Of a DNA stretch of 64,000 nt, positions 27,239-37,788 are shown in pieces. Under the pieces are notes generated by a model that searched no databases, had not been told where the DNA came from, and saw only the letters and a program-made list of their open reading frames with translations. A program made the position numbers and the translations under genes. Numbering within the stretch: the first letter of the stretch is position 1; every line of letters starts with the position of its first letter. Source of the stretch: Pseudomonas deceptionensis (GTDB lineage Bacteria; Pseudomonadota; Gammaproteobacteria; Pseudomonadales; Pseudomonadaceae); assembly GCF_900106095.1 (NCBI RefSeq), contig NZ_FNUD01000002.1:951501-1015500 (forward strand), read 5' to 3'.

Positions 27239-28015
27239 ATGTCACGCCTGCCGTTAATCGGCGTCACCGCCTGCACCAAGCAGATCGGTTTGCATCCTTA
27301 TCACGTCACCGGCGATAAGTACGTGCGAGCAGTCGCGGTGGCCGCCAAAGGCTTGCCTCTGATCCTTCCGTCAATGGCGGAACTGATAGATCCGAACGAT
27401 ATTCTGGACAGTCTGGACGGCCTGCTTTTTACCGGGTCGCCTTCCAATATCGAACCTCATTTATATCACGGTCCTGCCAGCGCGCCTGGCACGCTGCATG
27501 ACCCTGACCGTGATCGCGCCACCCTCCCCCTGATTCGCGCCGCACTGGCTGCCGGCGTACCCGTGCTCGGCATTTGCCGCGGCTTTCAGGAGTTGAATGT
27601 AGCCCTGGGTGGCTCACTTCACCAGAAACTGCACGAAGTCGACGGCTATATCGAGCACCGCGAAGACCCCAGCGCACCGGTTGACGTGCAATACGCGCCG
27701 AGCCACGGGATGCACGTGCAGCCCGGTGGTGTACTGGCCGGCCTGGGCTTGCCACCGGAGTTCTCGGTCAACTCGATTCACACCCAGGGCATCGAGCGCG
27801 TGGCGCCGGGCCTGCGGGTTGAAGCTGTTGCCCCGGACGGCCTGGTTGAGGCGGTTTCGGTGGAGGGCGGCAAGGCTTTTGCTTTAGCGGTTCAGTGGCA
27901 CCCTGAATGGCAGGTAAGCTCTAACCCGATTTACCTCGCCATCTTTCAGGCATTTGGAGATGCCTGTAGACGGCGCGCGACACAACGCGACGCGGATGCG
28001 TCAGTAAACGCCTGA
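27239..28015 (+). CDS. spuA: Gamma-glutamyl-gamma-aminobutyrate hydrolase-like class I amidotransferase
   Basis: Releases glutamate from gamma-glutamyl intermediates of polyamine breakdown (PuuD-like); cytoplasmic. 258 residues with the class I glutamine amidotransferase triad: nucleophile C113 in GICRGFQELN, H221 and E223 in QWHPEW. First gene of spuABCDEFGH. The ribosome site (GGGGTG) is moderate; a nearby CAATAATA stretch is only a partial CA motif. Confidence 0.93.
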   Translation: MSRLPLIGVTACTKQIGLHPYHVTGDKYVRAVAVAAKGLPLILPSMAELIDPNDILDSLDGLLFTGSPSNIEPHLYHGPASAPGTLHDPDRDRATLPLIRAALAAGVPVLGICRGFQELNVALGGSLHQKLHEVDGYIEHREDPSAPVDVQYAPSHGMHVQPGGVLAGLGLPPEFSVNSIHTQGIERVAPGLRVEAVAPDGLVEAVSVEGGKAFALAVQWHPEWQVSSNPIYLAIFQAFGDACRRRATQRDADASVNA

Positions 28016-28051
28016 CTTATTCAAGTCAGGACACTCAGCCCAGAGGCATTT

Positions 28052-29410
28052 ATGAGTAACAACCTCGACCAGCTCACCGATTGGTTGAAAGACCACAAGA
28101 TCACAGAAGTCGAATGCATGATCGCCGACCTCACCGGGATTACTCGCGGGAAGATTTCGCCGACCAACAAGTTCATTGCCGAAAAAGGCATGCGCCTGCC
28201 CGAGAGCGTATTGCTGCAAACCGTAACGGGCGACTATGTCGAAGACGACATCTATTACGAGCTTCTCGATCCGGCAGACATCGACATGATCTGCCGTCCC
28301 GACCAGAACGCAGTATTTGTGGTGCCGTGGGCCATTGAGCCGACCGCTCAGGTGATTCACGACACCTATGACAAGCAGGGCAACCCGATTGAGTTGTCGC
28401 CGCGCAACGTGCTTAAAAAGGTACTGAAACTCTATGCCGATCGCGGCTGGCAGCCGATTGTGGCGCCAGAAATGGAGTTTTACCTGACCAAGCGCAGTGA
28501 CGACCCGGACTACCCGTTGCAGCCGCCGATTGGTCGCTCCGGTCGCCCGGAAACCGGCCGTCAGTCCTTCTCTATAGAAGCCGCCAACGAATTCGACCCT
28601 TTGTTCGAAGACGTCTACGACTGGTGCGAACTGCAAGAGCTGGATCTGGACACGCTGATCCATGAAGACGGCACGGCGCAGATGGAAATCAACTTCCGTC
28701 ATGGCGACGCACTGTCGCTGGCCGACCAGATCCTGGTGTTCAAGCGCACCATGCGCGAAGCCGCGCTCAAGCACGACGTAGCCGCTACCTTCATGGCCAA
28801 ACCCATGACCGGTGAGCCTGGCAGCGCCATGCACTTGCACCAGAGCATCATTGATATCGAAACCGGCAAAAACGTCTTCTCCAATGAAGACGGGACCATG
28901 AGCCAACTGTTCCTCAATCACATCGGCGGTTTGCAGAAGTTCATTCCTGAGCTGCTGCCCCTGTTTGCACCGAACGTGAACTCGTTCCGCCGCTTCCTGC
29001 CGGATACCTCGGCACCGGTAAACGTGGAATGGGGTGAAGAGAACCGCACCGTGGGGCTGCGTGTGCCGGATGCCGGCCCGCAAAACCGCCGTGTTGAAAA
29101 CCGCTTGCCGGGTGCCGATGCCAACCCGTACCTGGCGATTGCCGCCAGCCTGTTGTGTGGCTACATCGGCATGGTTGAAGGTATCAATCCGAGCGCGCCA
29201 GTGGTGGGTCGTGGTTATGAGCGTCGCAACTTGCGCCTGCCCCTGACCCTCGAAGAAGCACTGGCACGGATGGAAAGCAGCAAGACCGTTGAGAAATACC
29301 TGGGTACCAAGTTCATCGCAGGCTACGTGGCAGTCAAACGTGCCGAGCATGAAAACTTCAAGCGCGTCATCAGTTCGTGGGAGCGGGAATTCCTGCTGTT
29401 CGCCGTCTGA
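28052..29410 (+). CDS. spuB: Glutamine-synthetase-like gamma-glutamylpolyamine synthetase
   Basis: Second polyamine-glutamate ligase of the locus, paralogous to SpuI. 452 residues with EVECMIADLTGITRGKI (about 19-35), the glutamate-binding APEMEFYL near 140 and GEPGSAMHLHQS near 255. SpuB and SpuI share the fold but differ clearly in sequence, consistent with different substrate range (putrescine against longer polyamines); which does what cannot be read here. 36 bases after spuA, 61 before spuC. Confidence 0.92.
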   Translation: MSNNLDQLTDWLKDHKITEVECMIADLTGITRGKISPTNKFIAEKGMRLPESVLLQTVTGDYVEDDIYYELLDPADIDMICRPDQNAVFVVPWAIEPTAQVIHDTYDKQGNPIELSPRNVLKKVLKLYADRGWQPIVAPEMEFYLTKRSDDPDYPLQPPIGRSGRPETGRQSFSIEAANEFDPLFEDVYDWCELQELDLDTLIHEDGTAQMEINFRHGDALSLADQILVFKRTMREAALKHDVAATFMAKPMTGEPGSAMHLHQSIIDIETGKNVFSNEDGTMSQLFLNHIGGLQKFIPELLPLFAPNVNSFRRFLPDTSAPVNVEWGEENRTVGLRVPDAGPQNRRVENRLPGADANPYLAIAASLLCGYIGMVEGINPSAPVVGRGYERRNLRLPLTLEEALARMESSKTVEKYLGTKFIAGYVAVKRAEHENFKRVISSWEREFLLFAV

Positions 29411-29471
29411 CACGCCGGGGGGCTGCGCCTGGGATGCGCAGCCCCTCCTCTACTGAATCAAGGAGAGTTGT

Positions 29472-30836
29472 ATGACTAGCAAGAACCCGCAAACCCTCGA
29501 ATGGCAACAACTGAGCAACGATCACCACCTGGCACCGTTCAGTGACTTCAAACAGTTGAAAGAAGTCGGCCCACGCATTATTACGCACGCCAAAGGCGTG
29601 TACCTGTGGGACAGCGAAGGCCACAAAATTCTCGACGGCATGGCCGGTCTTTGGTGTGTTGCCATCGGCTACGGACGTGACGAGCTGGCTGAAGCCGCCA
29701 GCAAGCAAATGCGCGAACTGCCGTACTACAACCTGTTTTTCATGACGGCTCACCCGCCGGTACTTGAACTGTCCAAAGCCATCGCCGATATCGCGCCGCA
29801 AGGCATGAACCACGTGTTTTTCACCGGTTCCGGCTCTGAAGGCAACGACACCATGCTGCGCATGGTTCGCCACTACTGGGCGATCAAGGGCCAGCCCAAC
29901 AAGAAAGTCATCATCAGCCGCAAGAACGGCTACCACGGTTCCACCGTGGCCGGCGCCAGCCTGGGCGGCATGACGTACATGCACGAACAGGGCGACTTGC
30001 CGATCCCGGGCATCACCCACATTGCCCAGCCGTACTGGTTTGGTGAAGGTGGCGACATGTCCCCGGAGGAGTTCGGCATCTGGGCTGCCAATCAGCTGGA
30101 AGAGAAAATTCTCGAACTGGGCGTCGACAATGTCGGTGCTTTTATTGCCGAGCCGATTCAGGGCGCGGGCGGCGTGATCGTTCCGCCAGCCACCTACTGG
30201 CCGCGCATCAAAGAGATTCTGGCCAAGTACGACATCCTGTTTGTTGCCGACGAAGTGATCTGTGGTTTTGGTCGCACCGGTGAGTGGTTTGGTAGCGATT
30301 TCTACGACCTCAAGCCGGACATGATGACCATCGCCAAGGGCCTGACCTCGGGTTATATCCCGATGGGTGGCCTGATCGTGCGCGACGAAGTGGTTGCGGT
30401 ACTTAATGAAGGTGGCGATTTCAACCACGGCTTCACCTACTCGGGTCACCCGGTAGCGGCGGCAGTGGCTCTGGAAAACATCCGCATCCTGCGCGAAGAA
30501 AAAATTATCGAGAAGGTTCACGCCGAAACGGCACCGTATTTGCAAAAGCGTCTACGTGAACTGAACGATCACCCGTTGGTGGGCGAAGTGCGCGGTGTGG
30601 GTCTGTTGGGCGCCATTGAACTGGTGCAGGACAAAGCCACGCGCAAACGTTACGAAGGCCGTGGCGTTGGCATGATCTGCCGACAGTTCTGCTTTGATAA
30701 CGGCCTGATCATGCGCGCCGTAGGCGACACCATGATCATTTCGCCACCTCTGGTGATCAGCAAAGACGAGATCGACGAGTTGGTGACCAAGGCCCGTAAG
30801 TGCCTGGATCTGACCTTGGAAGTATTGCAAGGTTAA
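29472..30836 (+). CDS. spuC: Polyamine:pyruvate aminotransferase
   Basis: PLP-dependent class III transaminase moving the amino group of putrescine (and related diamines) to pyruvate. 454 residues. The PLP lysine is K289 in TIAKGLTSGY; GSGSEGNDT near 116 binds the PLP phosphate and FVADEVICGFGRTG near 257 carries the ring-binding Asp. GAGAG lies before the ATG. In P. aeruginosa SpuC is the main putrescine aminotransferase. Ends 184 bases before spuD with a hairpin between. Confidence 0.96.
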   Translation: MTSKNPQTLEWQQLSNDHHLAPFSDFKQLKEVGPRIITHAKGVYLWDSEGHKILDGMAGLWCVAIGYGRDELAEAASKQMRELPYYNLFFMTAHPPVLELSKAIADIAPQGMNHVFFTGSGSEGNDTMLRMVRHYWAIKGQPNKKVIISRKNGYHGSTVAGASLGGMTYMHEQGDLPIPGITHIAQPYWFGEGGDMSPEEFGIWAANQLEEKILELGVDNVGAFIAEPIQGAGGVIVPPATYWPRIKEILAKYDILFVADEVICGFGRTGEWFGSDFYDLKPDMMTIAKGLTSGYIPMGGLIVRDEVVAVLNEGGDFNHGFTYSGHPVAAAVALENIRILREEKIIEKVHAETAPYLQKRLRELNDHPLVGEVRGVGLLGAIELVQDKATRKRYEGRGVGMICRQFCFDNGLIMRAVGDTMIISPPLVISKDEIDELVTKARKCLDLTLEVLQG

Positions 30837-30890
30837 CTGCTAGGCTTTGGGCGCAGGACAACTGCAGTTTGAAAGCAGGCAATTGCGCTC

Positions 30891-30913
30891 AGAGCCTTAA
30901 GAATCAAGGCTCT
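30891..30913 (+). terminator. Stem-loop between spuC and spuD
   Basis: AGAGCCTT (30891-30898) and AAGGCTCT (30906-30913) form a perfect 8-bp stem with a 7-base loop followed by TCCCTTG. Possibly a partial terminator or mRNA-processing or stability element that sets catabolic against transport gene expression. Confidence 0.55.
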
Positions 30914-30998
30914 TCCCTTGAAAGCCTGCCACGGATCTTGCCAGACTAGCCGCCGGCTTTAGTCACCTTGAGATCAGGTCGCTGAAACGGTGGTTTAA

Positions 30999-31006
30999 AA
31001 GAACAA
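30999..31006 (+). promoter_or_regulatory. Hfq/Crc-type motif at the spuD ribosome-binding site
   Basis: AAGAACAA fits AAnAAnAA exactly and abuts the TTGGAG Shine-Dalgarno of spuD. Candidate site of catabolite repression of the polyamine binding protein; inferred. Confidence 0.5.
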
Positions 31007-31020
31007 TTGGAGCATTACAG

Positions 31021-32133
31021 ATGAAGGCATCAGGTTTTAAAAAAGCTGGCAAGACCCTTCTCGCCCTCTCCTTGATGGGTGTGATGGCCGGGGCAGCTCA
31101 AGCAGCAGATAAAGTGCTGCACATCTACAACTGGTCCGATTACATCGCACCGGACACCGTTAAAAAATTCGAAGACCAGACCGGTATCAAGGTGGTCTAC
31201 GACGTGTTCGACAGCAACGAGACCCTTGAGGCCAAACTGCTGGCGGGCAAGTCCGGCTACGACATCGTCGTGCCGTCCAACAATTTCCTGGCCAAGCAGA
31301 TCAAGGCCCAGGTTTACCAGGAGCTGGACAAGTCCAAGCTGCCCAACTGGAAAAACCTCGACCCTGCGCTGCTCAAAGCCGTGGGCGATGCCAGCGACTC
31401 AGGCAACAAACATGCGTTCCCTTACATGTGGGGCACCATCGGCATCGGCTACAACCCTGAAAAAGTCAAAGCCGCACTGGGCGTCGACACCATCGATTCC
31501 TGGGACGTGCTGTTCAAGCCGGAGAACGCGGCCAAGCTGAAAAGCTGCGGCATAAGCTTCCTCGACTCGCCAACCGAGATGATCCCGGCAGCGCTGCATT
31601 ACCTGGGCTACCCGACCAACTCGCAAGACAAGAAACAACTGGCCGAAGCCGAAGCACTGTTCCTGAAGATTCGTCCTTCGGTGGGCTACTTCCACTCGTC
31701 CAAGTACATCTCGGACCTGGCCAACGGCAACATCTGCGTGGCTGTGGGTTACTCGGGTGACATCGAACAGTCCATTACTCGCGCCAAAGAAGCGGGTGAC
31801 AAGGTCAAGCTGAAGTACGCCATTCCGAAAGAAGGCGCTGGCAGCTTCTATGACATGGTCGCCATTCCCAAGGATGCCGAGAACGTCGACGCCGCTTACG
31901 CCTGGATGAACTTCCTGATGCAGCCAGAGGTAATGGCTGAAATCACCAACAGCGTGCGCTTCCCGAACGGTAACAAGGCTGCAACGCCGCTAGTGAATAA
32001 AGACATCTCTGGCGACCCGAGCATTTACCCGTCGGATGAAGTGAAAGCCAAGCTGTACGCCATCAGCGATTTGCCGCCAACTACCTTGCGTTTGCTGACG
32101 CGCAGCTGGACCAAGATCAAATCCGGCAAGTAA
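31021..32133 (+). CDS. spuD: Polyamine ABC transporter, substrate-binding protein (putrescine-type)
   Basis: Periplasmic PotF/SpuD-type binding protein. 370 residues, Sec signal peptide cleaved after AQA (about residue 28), mature part starting [20 protein letters not shown], the family hallmark. In P. aeruginosa SpuD prefers putrescine. Paralogue of SpuE, which lies next; the [21 protein letters not shown] and [15 protein letters not shown] stretches are shared. Confidence 0.95.
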   Translation: MKASGFKKAGKTLLALSLMGVMAGAAQAADKVLHIYNWSDYIAPDTVKKFEDQTGIKVVYDVFDSNETLEAKLLAGKSGYDIVVPSNNFLAKQIKAQVYQELDKSKLPNWKNLDPALLKAVGDASDSGNKHAFPYMWGTIGIGYNPEKVKAALGVDTIDSWDVLFKPENAAKLKSCGISFLDSPTEMIPAALHYLGYPTNSQDKKQLAEAEALFLKIRPSVGYFHSSKYISDLANGNICVAVGYSGDIEQSITRAKEAGDKVKLKYAIPKEGAGSFYDMVAIPKDAENVDAAYAWMNFLMQPEVMAEITNSVRFPNGNKAATPLVNKDISGDPSIYPSDEVKAKLYAISDLPPTTLRLLTRSWTKIKSGK

Positions 32134-32142
32134 CCCGTAATT

Positions 32143-32175
32143 CCCGCAGGGGCTGCCAACGGCAGCTCCTGCGGG
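32143..32175 (+). other. Strong stem-loop between spuD and spuE
   Basis: A 15-bp stem (CCCGCAGG... at 32143-32157 with 32161-32175, one G-U pair) is capped by a 3-base loop, 10 bases after the spuD stop. No T tract follows, so an mRNA-stabilising or processing role is likelier than termination. The 201-base gap holds no gene. Confidence 0.65.
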
Positions 32176-32295
32176 GCAGATTTCGGACTAAATCAGAGTG
32201 TTACGGCAATTAATCACGGAAAACTTTGCTGTGCCGGTTTATCGAGGGTAAGTTGCGCGCCGGTTTTGTCTTTGCCAGTTCAGGCTGGTGTGTGA

Positions 32296-33429
<1,134 letters not shown>

Positions 33430-33452
33430 GCTCGCAAGACCACCTATCCAAG

Positions 33453-33473
33453 GCCCGACCATCTAGGTCGGGC
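33453..33473 (+). other. Stem-loop between spuE and spuF
   Basis: GCCCGACC (33453-33460) and GGTCGGGC (33466-33473) form a perfect 8-bp stem with a 5-base loop, 24 bases after the spuE stop and 26 before spuF. Third intercistronic hairpin of this operon. Confidence 0.6.
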
Positions 33474-33499
33474 TGCTAAATTTGTTGGGAGTTTCGTAA

Positions 33500-34642
33500 A
33501 TGGCTGTTGCCTCCGGCGCCTATAAGAAAGCCCTCGAGGGCGATCAGACACCTAAACAGGTGCTGGTCAAAATCGACCGGGTCACGAAAAAATTCGACGA
33601 GACGATTGCCGTGGACGATGTGTCCCTGGAAATCAACAAAGGCGAAATTTTCGCCATGCTCGGCGGATCGGGATCGGGCAAATCTACCTTGCTGCGTATG
33701 CTCGCCGGTTTCGAGCGCCCAACAGAAGGCCGTATTTTCCTCGATGGCGTAGACATCACTGACATGCCGCCCTACGAGCGGCCTATCAACATGATGTTCC
33801 AGTCCTACGCCCTGTTCCCGCACATGACCGTGGCCCAGAACATCGCCTTCGGCCTCAAGCAGGACAAAATGTCCAATGCCGAGATCGATGCCCGGGTGGG
33901 TGAGATGCTCAAGCTGGTGCACATGAGCCAGTACGCCAAGCGCAAGCCGCATCAGTTGTCCGGTGGTCAGCGTCAGCGTGTGGCCCTGGCTCGTTCGCTG
34001 GCCAAGCGTCCAAAGCTGCTGCTGCTCGATGAGCCGATGGGTGCTCTGGATAAAAAACTGCGTTCGCAAATGCAGCTCGAATTGGTAGAGATCATCGAGC
34101 GCGTTGGCGTGACCTGCGTCATGGTGACCCACGACCAGGAAGAGGCCATGACCATGGCCCAGCGCATTGCCATCATGCACCAGGGCTGGATTGCCCAGAT
34201 CGGCAGCCCGATCGACATCTACGAAACCCCGGTCAGCCGTCTGGTGTGCGAGTTCATCGGCAACGTCAACCTGTTCGAAGGTGAAGTGGTCGACGACGCC
34301 GAAGGCTATGCGCGCATCAACTGCCCGGAGCTGGAGAACGACATTTATGTCGGTCACGGCGTCAGCACCTCGGTGGAAGACAAGCACACCACCTACGCAA
34401 TCCGCCCGGAAAAAATGCTCGTCACCACCGAGAAGCCGACCTGCGAATACAACTGGTCGCGCGGCAAGGTGCATGACATCGCCTACCTGGGCGGTCACTC
34501 GGTGTTCTACGTCGAGCTGCCGAGCGGCAAGCTGGTGCAGTCGTTCGTGGCCAACGCCGAACGCCGTGGCGCCCGCCCTACCTGGGACGATGAAGTCTAC
34601 GTGTGGTGGGAAGACGACAGCGGCGTGGTACTGCGCTCATGA
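33500..34642 (+). CDS. spuF: Polyamine ABC transporter, ATP-binding subunit
   Basis: PotG-like ATPase. 380 residues: Walker A GGSGSGKS (55-62), LSGGQ (153-157), Walker B LLLLDE (173-178), then a C-terminal TOBE-type regulatory domain (about 300-378). Its stop overlaps the start of spuG (ATGA at 34639-34642). Confidence 0.96.
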   Translation: MAVASGAYKKALEGDQTPKQVLVKIDRVTKKFDETIAVDDVSLEINKGEIFAMLGGSGSGKSTLLRMLAGFERPTEGRIFLDGVDITDMPPYERPINMMFQSYALFPHMTVAQNIAFGLKQDKMSNAEIDARVGEMLKLVHMSQYAKRKPHQLSGGQRQRVALARSLAKRPKLLLLDEPMGALDKKLRSQMQLELVEIIERVGVTCVMVTHDQEEAMTMAQRIAIMHQGWIAQIGSPIDIYETPVSRLVCEFIGNVNLFEGEVVDDAEGYARINCPELENDIYVGHGVSTSVEDKHTTYAIRPEKMLVTTEKPTCEYNWSRGKVHDIAYLGGHSVFYVELPSGKLVQSFVANAERRGARPTWDDEVYVWWEDDSGVVLRS

Positions 34643-35559
34643 ACATGCGAAAGCTCAAGCGCCGACTGCAACGAATAACCCCCGGTGGCCGCCATATGGT
34701 CATCGGGATTCCATTCCTGTGGCTGTTTCTGTTCTTCATGCTGCCCTTCTTCATCGTTCTGAAGATCAGTTTTGCTGAAGCCGACGTCGCAATTCCGCCG
34801 TACACCGAGATCTACAGCTACGTTGACCAAAAAATTCAGCTGCTGCTGAATCTGGGCAACTACGCCATGTTGGGCGACGATGAGTTGTATATCGCCGCCT
34901 ATCTGGGTTCGTTGAAGATGGCCTTTTTCAGCACGGCGTTGTGCCTGCTGATCGGTTATCCGATGGCTTACGCCATCGCCAATGCGCGCAAAGAAATGCA
35001 GACCGTGCTGGTGCTGCTGATCATGATGCCGACCTGGACCGCGATCCTGATCCGCGTTTACGCGTGGATGGGCATCCTCAGCAACAACGGCCTGCTCAAT
35101 GGCTTCTTGATGTCGATGGGCTGGATTAGCGAACCGTTGCAGATCCTCAACACCAACATCGCGGTGTATATCGGTATTGTGTATTCGTACCTGCCGTTCA
35201 TGATCCTGCCGCTGTACGCCAACCTTGTGAAACACGACACCAGCCTGCTGGAAGCCGCGTCAGACCTGGGTTCTAGCACGTTCAACAGCTTCTGGAAAAT
35301 CACTGTCCCGTTATCGAAAAACGGCATTATCGCCGGCTGCATGCTGGTGTTTATCCCGGTGGTGGGCGAGTTCGTGATTCCGGAACTGCTGGGCGGCCCG
35401 GAAACCCTGATGATCGGTAAAGTGTTGTGGCAAGAGTTCTTCAACAACCGTGACTGGCCCGTAGCGTCCGCGCTGGCTGTCGTCATGCTGGCGATCCTGA
35501 TCGTGCCCATCATTCTGTTCAACCGCAGCCAGGCTAAAGAGCTGGAGGGCAAGATATGA
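34639..35559 (+). CDS. spuG: Polyamine ABC transporter, permease (PotH type)
   Basis: Inner-membrane permease subunit. 306 residues from MNMRKLKRRLQRITPGG, with about six membrane helices and the EAA-type loop EAASDLGSSTFNSFWKITVP. The ATG overlapping the spuF stop is preferred to one at 34603 inside spuF. Overlaps spuH by 4 bases. Confidence 0.95.
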   Translation: MNMRKLKRRLQRITPGGRHMVIGIPFLWLFLFFMLPFFIVLKISFAEADVAIPPYTEIYSYVDQKIQLLLNLGNYAMLGDDELYIAAYLGSLKMAFFSTALCLLIGYPMAYAIANARKEMQTVLVLLIMMPTWTAILIRVYAWMGILSNNGLLNGFLMSMGWISEPLQILNTNIAVYIGIVYSYLPFMILPLYANLVKHDTSLLEAASDLGSSTFNSFWKITVPLSKNGIIAGCMLVFIPVVGEFVIPELLGGPETLMIGKVLWQEFFNNRDWPVASALAVVMLAILIVPIILFNRSQAKELEGKI

Positions 35560-36446
35560 ATCGCATCCGTTTCTCTAGTTTTATGCTGGTCGCGGGGTTG
35601 TTGTTCATCTACCTGCCGATGCTGATCCTGGTGATCTACTCGTTCAACGCCTCCAAGCTGGTGACGGTATGGGGCGGCTGGTCGCTGAAGTGGTACGTGG
35701 GCCTGCTGGACAACACCCAGTTGATGGGGTCGGTGATGCGTTCCATTGAAATCGCCTTCTACACGGCGATTGCAGCGGTTGCACTGGGTACGCTGGCGGC
35801 ATTCGTGCTGACCCGTATCAGCCAGTTCAAGGGCCGCACGCTGTTTGGCGGCCTGGTGACTGCGCCGCTGGTAATGCCGGAAGTGATCACCGGTCTGTCG
35901 CTGTTGCTGCTGTTCGTGGCCATGGCGCAGATGATCGGCTGGCCGCAAGAGCGTGGCATCGTCACGATCTGGATCGCCCACACCACGTTCTGCTCGGCCT
36001 ATGTGGCCGTGGTGGTGTCATCCCGCTTGCGTGAGCTGGACCTGTCGATCGAAGAAGCGGCCATGGACCTGGGTGCCAAGCCGTGGAAGGTGTTCTTTTT
36101 GATCACCATCCCGATGATCGCGCCGTCTCTGGCAGCGGGCGCCATGATGTCCTTTGCCCTGTCACTCGATGACCTGGTATTGGCCAGCTTCGTGTCCGGT
36201 CCGGGCTCCACGACCTTGCCGATGGAAGTGTTCTCGGCGGTGCGTCTGGGGGTTAAACCCGAAATCAACGCCGTGGCCAGCCTGATTCTGCTGGCGGTAT
36301 CGCTGGTGACCTTCATGGTGTGGTTCTTCAGCCGCCGTGCTGAAGAGCACCGCAAAAAGGCGATCCAGCAAGCCATCGACGAAGCGACTGCCGACTCCTG
36401 GAAACAGCCTGACGTGCGTCGTCCGCAATCGACAAACGCGGCTTAA
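35556..36446 (+). CDS. spuH: Polyamine ABC transporter, permease (PotI type)
   Basis: Second permease subunit, partner of SpuG. 296 residues, about six membrane helices, EAA-type loop EAAMDLGAKPWKVFFLITIP near 166-185, and a charged C-terminal tail. Last gene of the spu operon; a strong terminator follows. Confidence 0.96.
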   Translation: MNRIRFSSFMLVAGLLFIYLPMLILVIYSFNASKLVTVWGGWSLKWYVGLLDNTQLMGSVMRSIEIAFYTAIAAVALGTLAAFVLTRISQFKGRTLFGGLVTAPLVMPEVITGLSLLLLFVAMAQMIGWPQERGIVTIWIAHTTFCSAYVAVVVSSRLRELDLSIEEAAMDLGAKPWKVFFLITIPMIAPSLAAGAMMSFALSLDDLVLASFVSGPGSTTLPMEVFSAVRLGVKPEINAVASLILLAVSLVTFMVWFFSRRAEEHRKKAIQQAIDEATADSWKQPDVRRPQSTNAA

Positions 36447-36463
36447 AACCAGCGCCATAAAAA

Positions 36464-36499
36464 ACCTCGCCTCCCGTGAAAGGGAGGCGAGGTTTTTTT
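36464..36499. terminator. Intrinsic terminator of the spu operon
   Basis: ACCTCGCCTCCC (36464-36475) and GGGAGGCGAGGT (36482-36493) form a perfect 12-bp stem with a 6-base loop, followed by seven T residues; an A run on the other side makes it bidirectional, also serving the convergent COG4315 gene. Confidence 0.92.
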
Positions 36500-36518
36500 A
36501 TGGTCTTTTTAAAAGGGC

Positions 36519-36899
36519 CTAAGGCTTGGCCACTTTCCACGCGCCGTCCATTTTGCCGTCGCCGATCATGTCACCGGCCTTCTTGTCCATGACAAAGGTA
36601 TACAGCGGCTTGCCGTCATAGGCCCATTGCATATGGCCGTCATCGCGCTTGATGGCGGTCCACTTGCCCATGTCCTTTGCCATACTCTCTGCGGCCAGTG
36701 GTGGCCAGTTGGCTGCGCACTTGTCATTGCACATCGATTTGCCGCCCGCATCCTTGGCGAAGGTGTAGAGCGTCATGCCTTTGTGGTCGACGAGCATGCC
36801 ATCCTTGGTCATCGCCGGATCAGCCGCAAACGCCAGACCTGGCAAGGTAAAGGCTGCAGCTAACAGCAATGTCTTTAGGGAAAACGAGCTATAAGTCAT
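36519..36899 (-). CDS. Secreted COG4315-type repeat protein
   Basis: 126 residues with a Sec signal peptide (MTYSSFSLKTLLLAAAF..., cleavage after AFA near residue 25). Two copies of the family repeat follow: GMTLYTFAKDAGGKSMCNDKC and GKPLYTFVMDKKAGDMIGDG, with the paired Cys of CNDKC. Exported, function unknown; family members are annotated as lipoproteins, but no lipobox cysteine is present here. The ATG complementary to 36897-36899 has GAGGAC upstream; longer starts place this site inside the gene. Divergent from phoB. Confidence 0.85.
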   Translation of the reverse strand: MTYSSFSLKTLLLAAAFTLPGLAFAADPAMTKDGMLVDHKGMTLYTFAKDAGGKSMCNDKCAANWPPLAAESMAKDMGKWTAIKRDDGHMQWAYDGKPLYTFVMDKKAGDMIGDGKMDGAWKVAKP

Positions 36900-36980
36900 C
36901 GGAATCGTCCTCATTGTGGTTGTACGATTTGCACTCAAAGCGTAGTTCACCAACCGCTAGCGCGCGCTCCATCCCCAAAG

Positions 36981-36998
36981 CTGTCACACGACTGCAAT
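36981..36998 (+). promoter_or_regulatory. Pho box upstream of phoB
   Basis: CTGTCAC (36981-36987) and CTGCAAT (36992-36998) are two 7-base half-sites spaced by 4 bases, matching the CTGTCAT-N4-CTGTCAT layout bound by PhoB. It lies 54 bases before phoB and fits the known autoregulation of phoBR; the divergent COG4315 gene could also be affected. Confidence 0.7.
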
Positions 36999-37051
36999 AA
37001 TTCCGTTATCTAATGCGCCACAAGACAGTTTAATGACATGAGGGGAACGGC

Positions 37052-37744
37052 ATGGTTGGCAGGAGCATTTTGATCGTTGATGACGAGGCGCCGATTCGTG
37101 AAATGATCGCCGTGGCCTTGGAAATGGCAGGCTACGACTGCCTTGAAGCCGATAATGCTCAGGACGCCCATGCCATCATCGTGGACCGTAAGCCGGACCT
37201 GATCCTGCTCGACTGGATGCTGCCCGGCGGCACTTCGGGCATCGAGCTGGCCCGTCGCCTCAAGCGCGAAGAGCTGACCAGCGATATCCCGATCATCATG
37301 CTCACGGCCAAGGGTGAAGAGGACAACAAGATCCAGGGGCTGGAAGTCGGCGCGGATGATTACATCACCAAGCCGTTTTCCCCGCGTGAACTGGTTGCCC
37401 GCCTCAAGGCCGTACTGCGCCGCGCAGGCCCGGCCGATGCTGAATCGCCGATCGAAATCGGCGGCTTGCTGCTCGACCCCATCAGCCACCGCGTAACCAT
37501 CGACGGCACCCCCGCCGAAATGGGCCCCACCGAATACCGCCTGCTGCAATTCTTCATGACCCACCAGGAACGCGCCTACACCCGCGGCCAATTGCTCGAC
37601 CAGGTTTGGGGCGGCAATGTGTACGTGGAAGAGCGCACCGTGGACGTGCACATCCGCCGACTGCGCAAAGCCCTCGGTGAGGCCTATGAAAATCTGGTAC
37701 AAACCGTGCGTGGCACCGGTTACCGATTTTCGACCAAGGCCTGA
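37052..37744 (+). CDS. phoB: Phosphate regulon response regulator PhoB
   Basis: Activates phosphate-starvation genes when phosphorylated by PhoR. 230 residues: receiver domain with acidic D10/D11, phospho-acceptor D54 (ILLDWML), T85 and K107; OmpR-type winged helix (about 130-228) ending [13 protein letters not shown] Pho box lies upstream. phoR follows after 44 bases. Confidence 0.98.
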   Translation: MVGRSILIVDDEAPIREMIAVALEMAGYDCLEADNAQDAHAIIVDRKPDLILLDWMLPGGTSGIELARRLKREELTSDIPIIMLTAKGEEDNKIQGLEVGADDYITKPFSPRELVARLKAVLRRAGPADAESPIEIGGLLLDPISHRVTIDGTPAEMGPTEYRLLQFFMTHQERAYTRGQLLDQVWGGNVYVEERTVDVHIRRLRKALGEAYENLVQTVRGTGYRFSTKA

Positions 37745-37788
37745 TACCGGCTTTATCTGATCCAACGGCAAGCAAGGACCCGCGCGAC

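Noticed and set aside
28001..29413. Open frame of 470 codons opposite spuB
   Set aside because: Antisense shadow of a well-recognised glutamine-synthetase-type gene.
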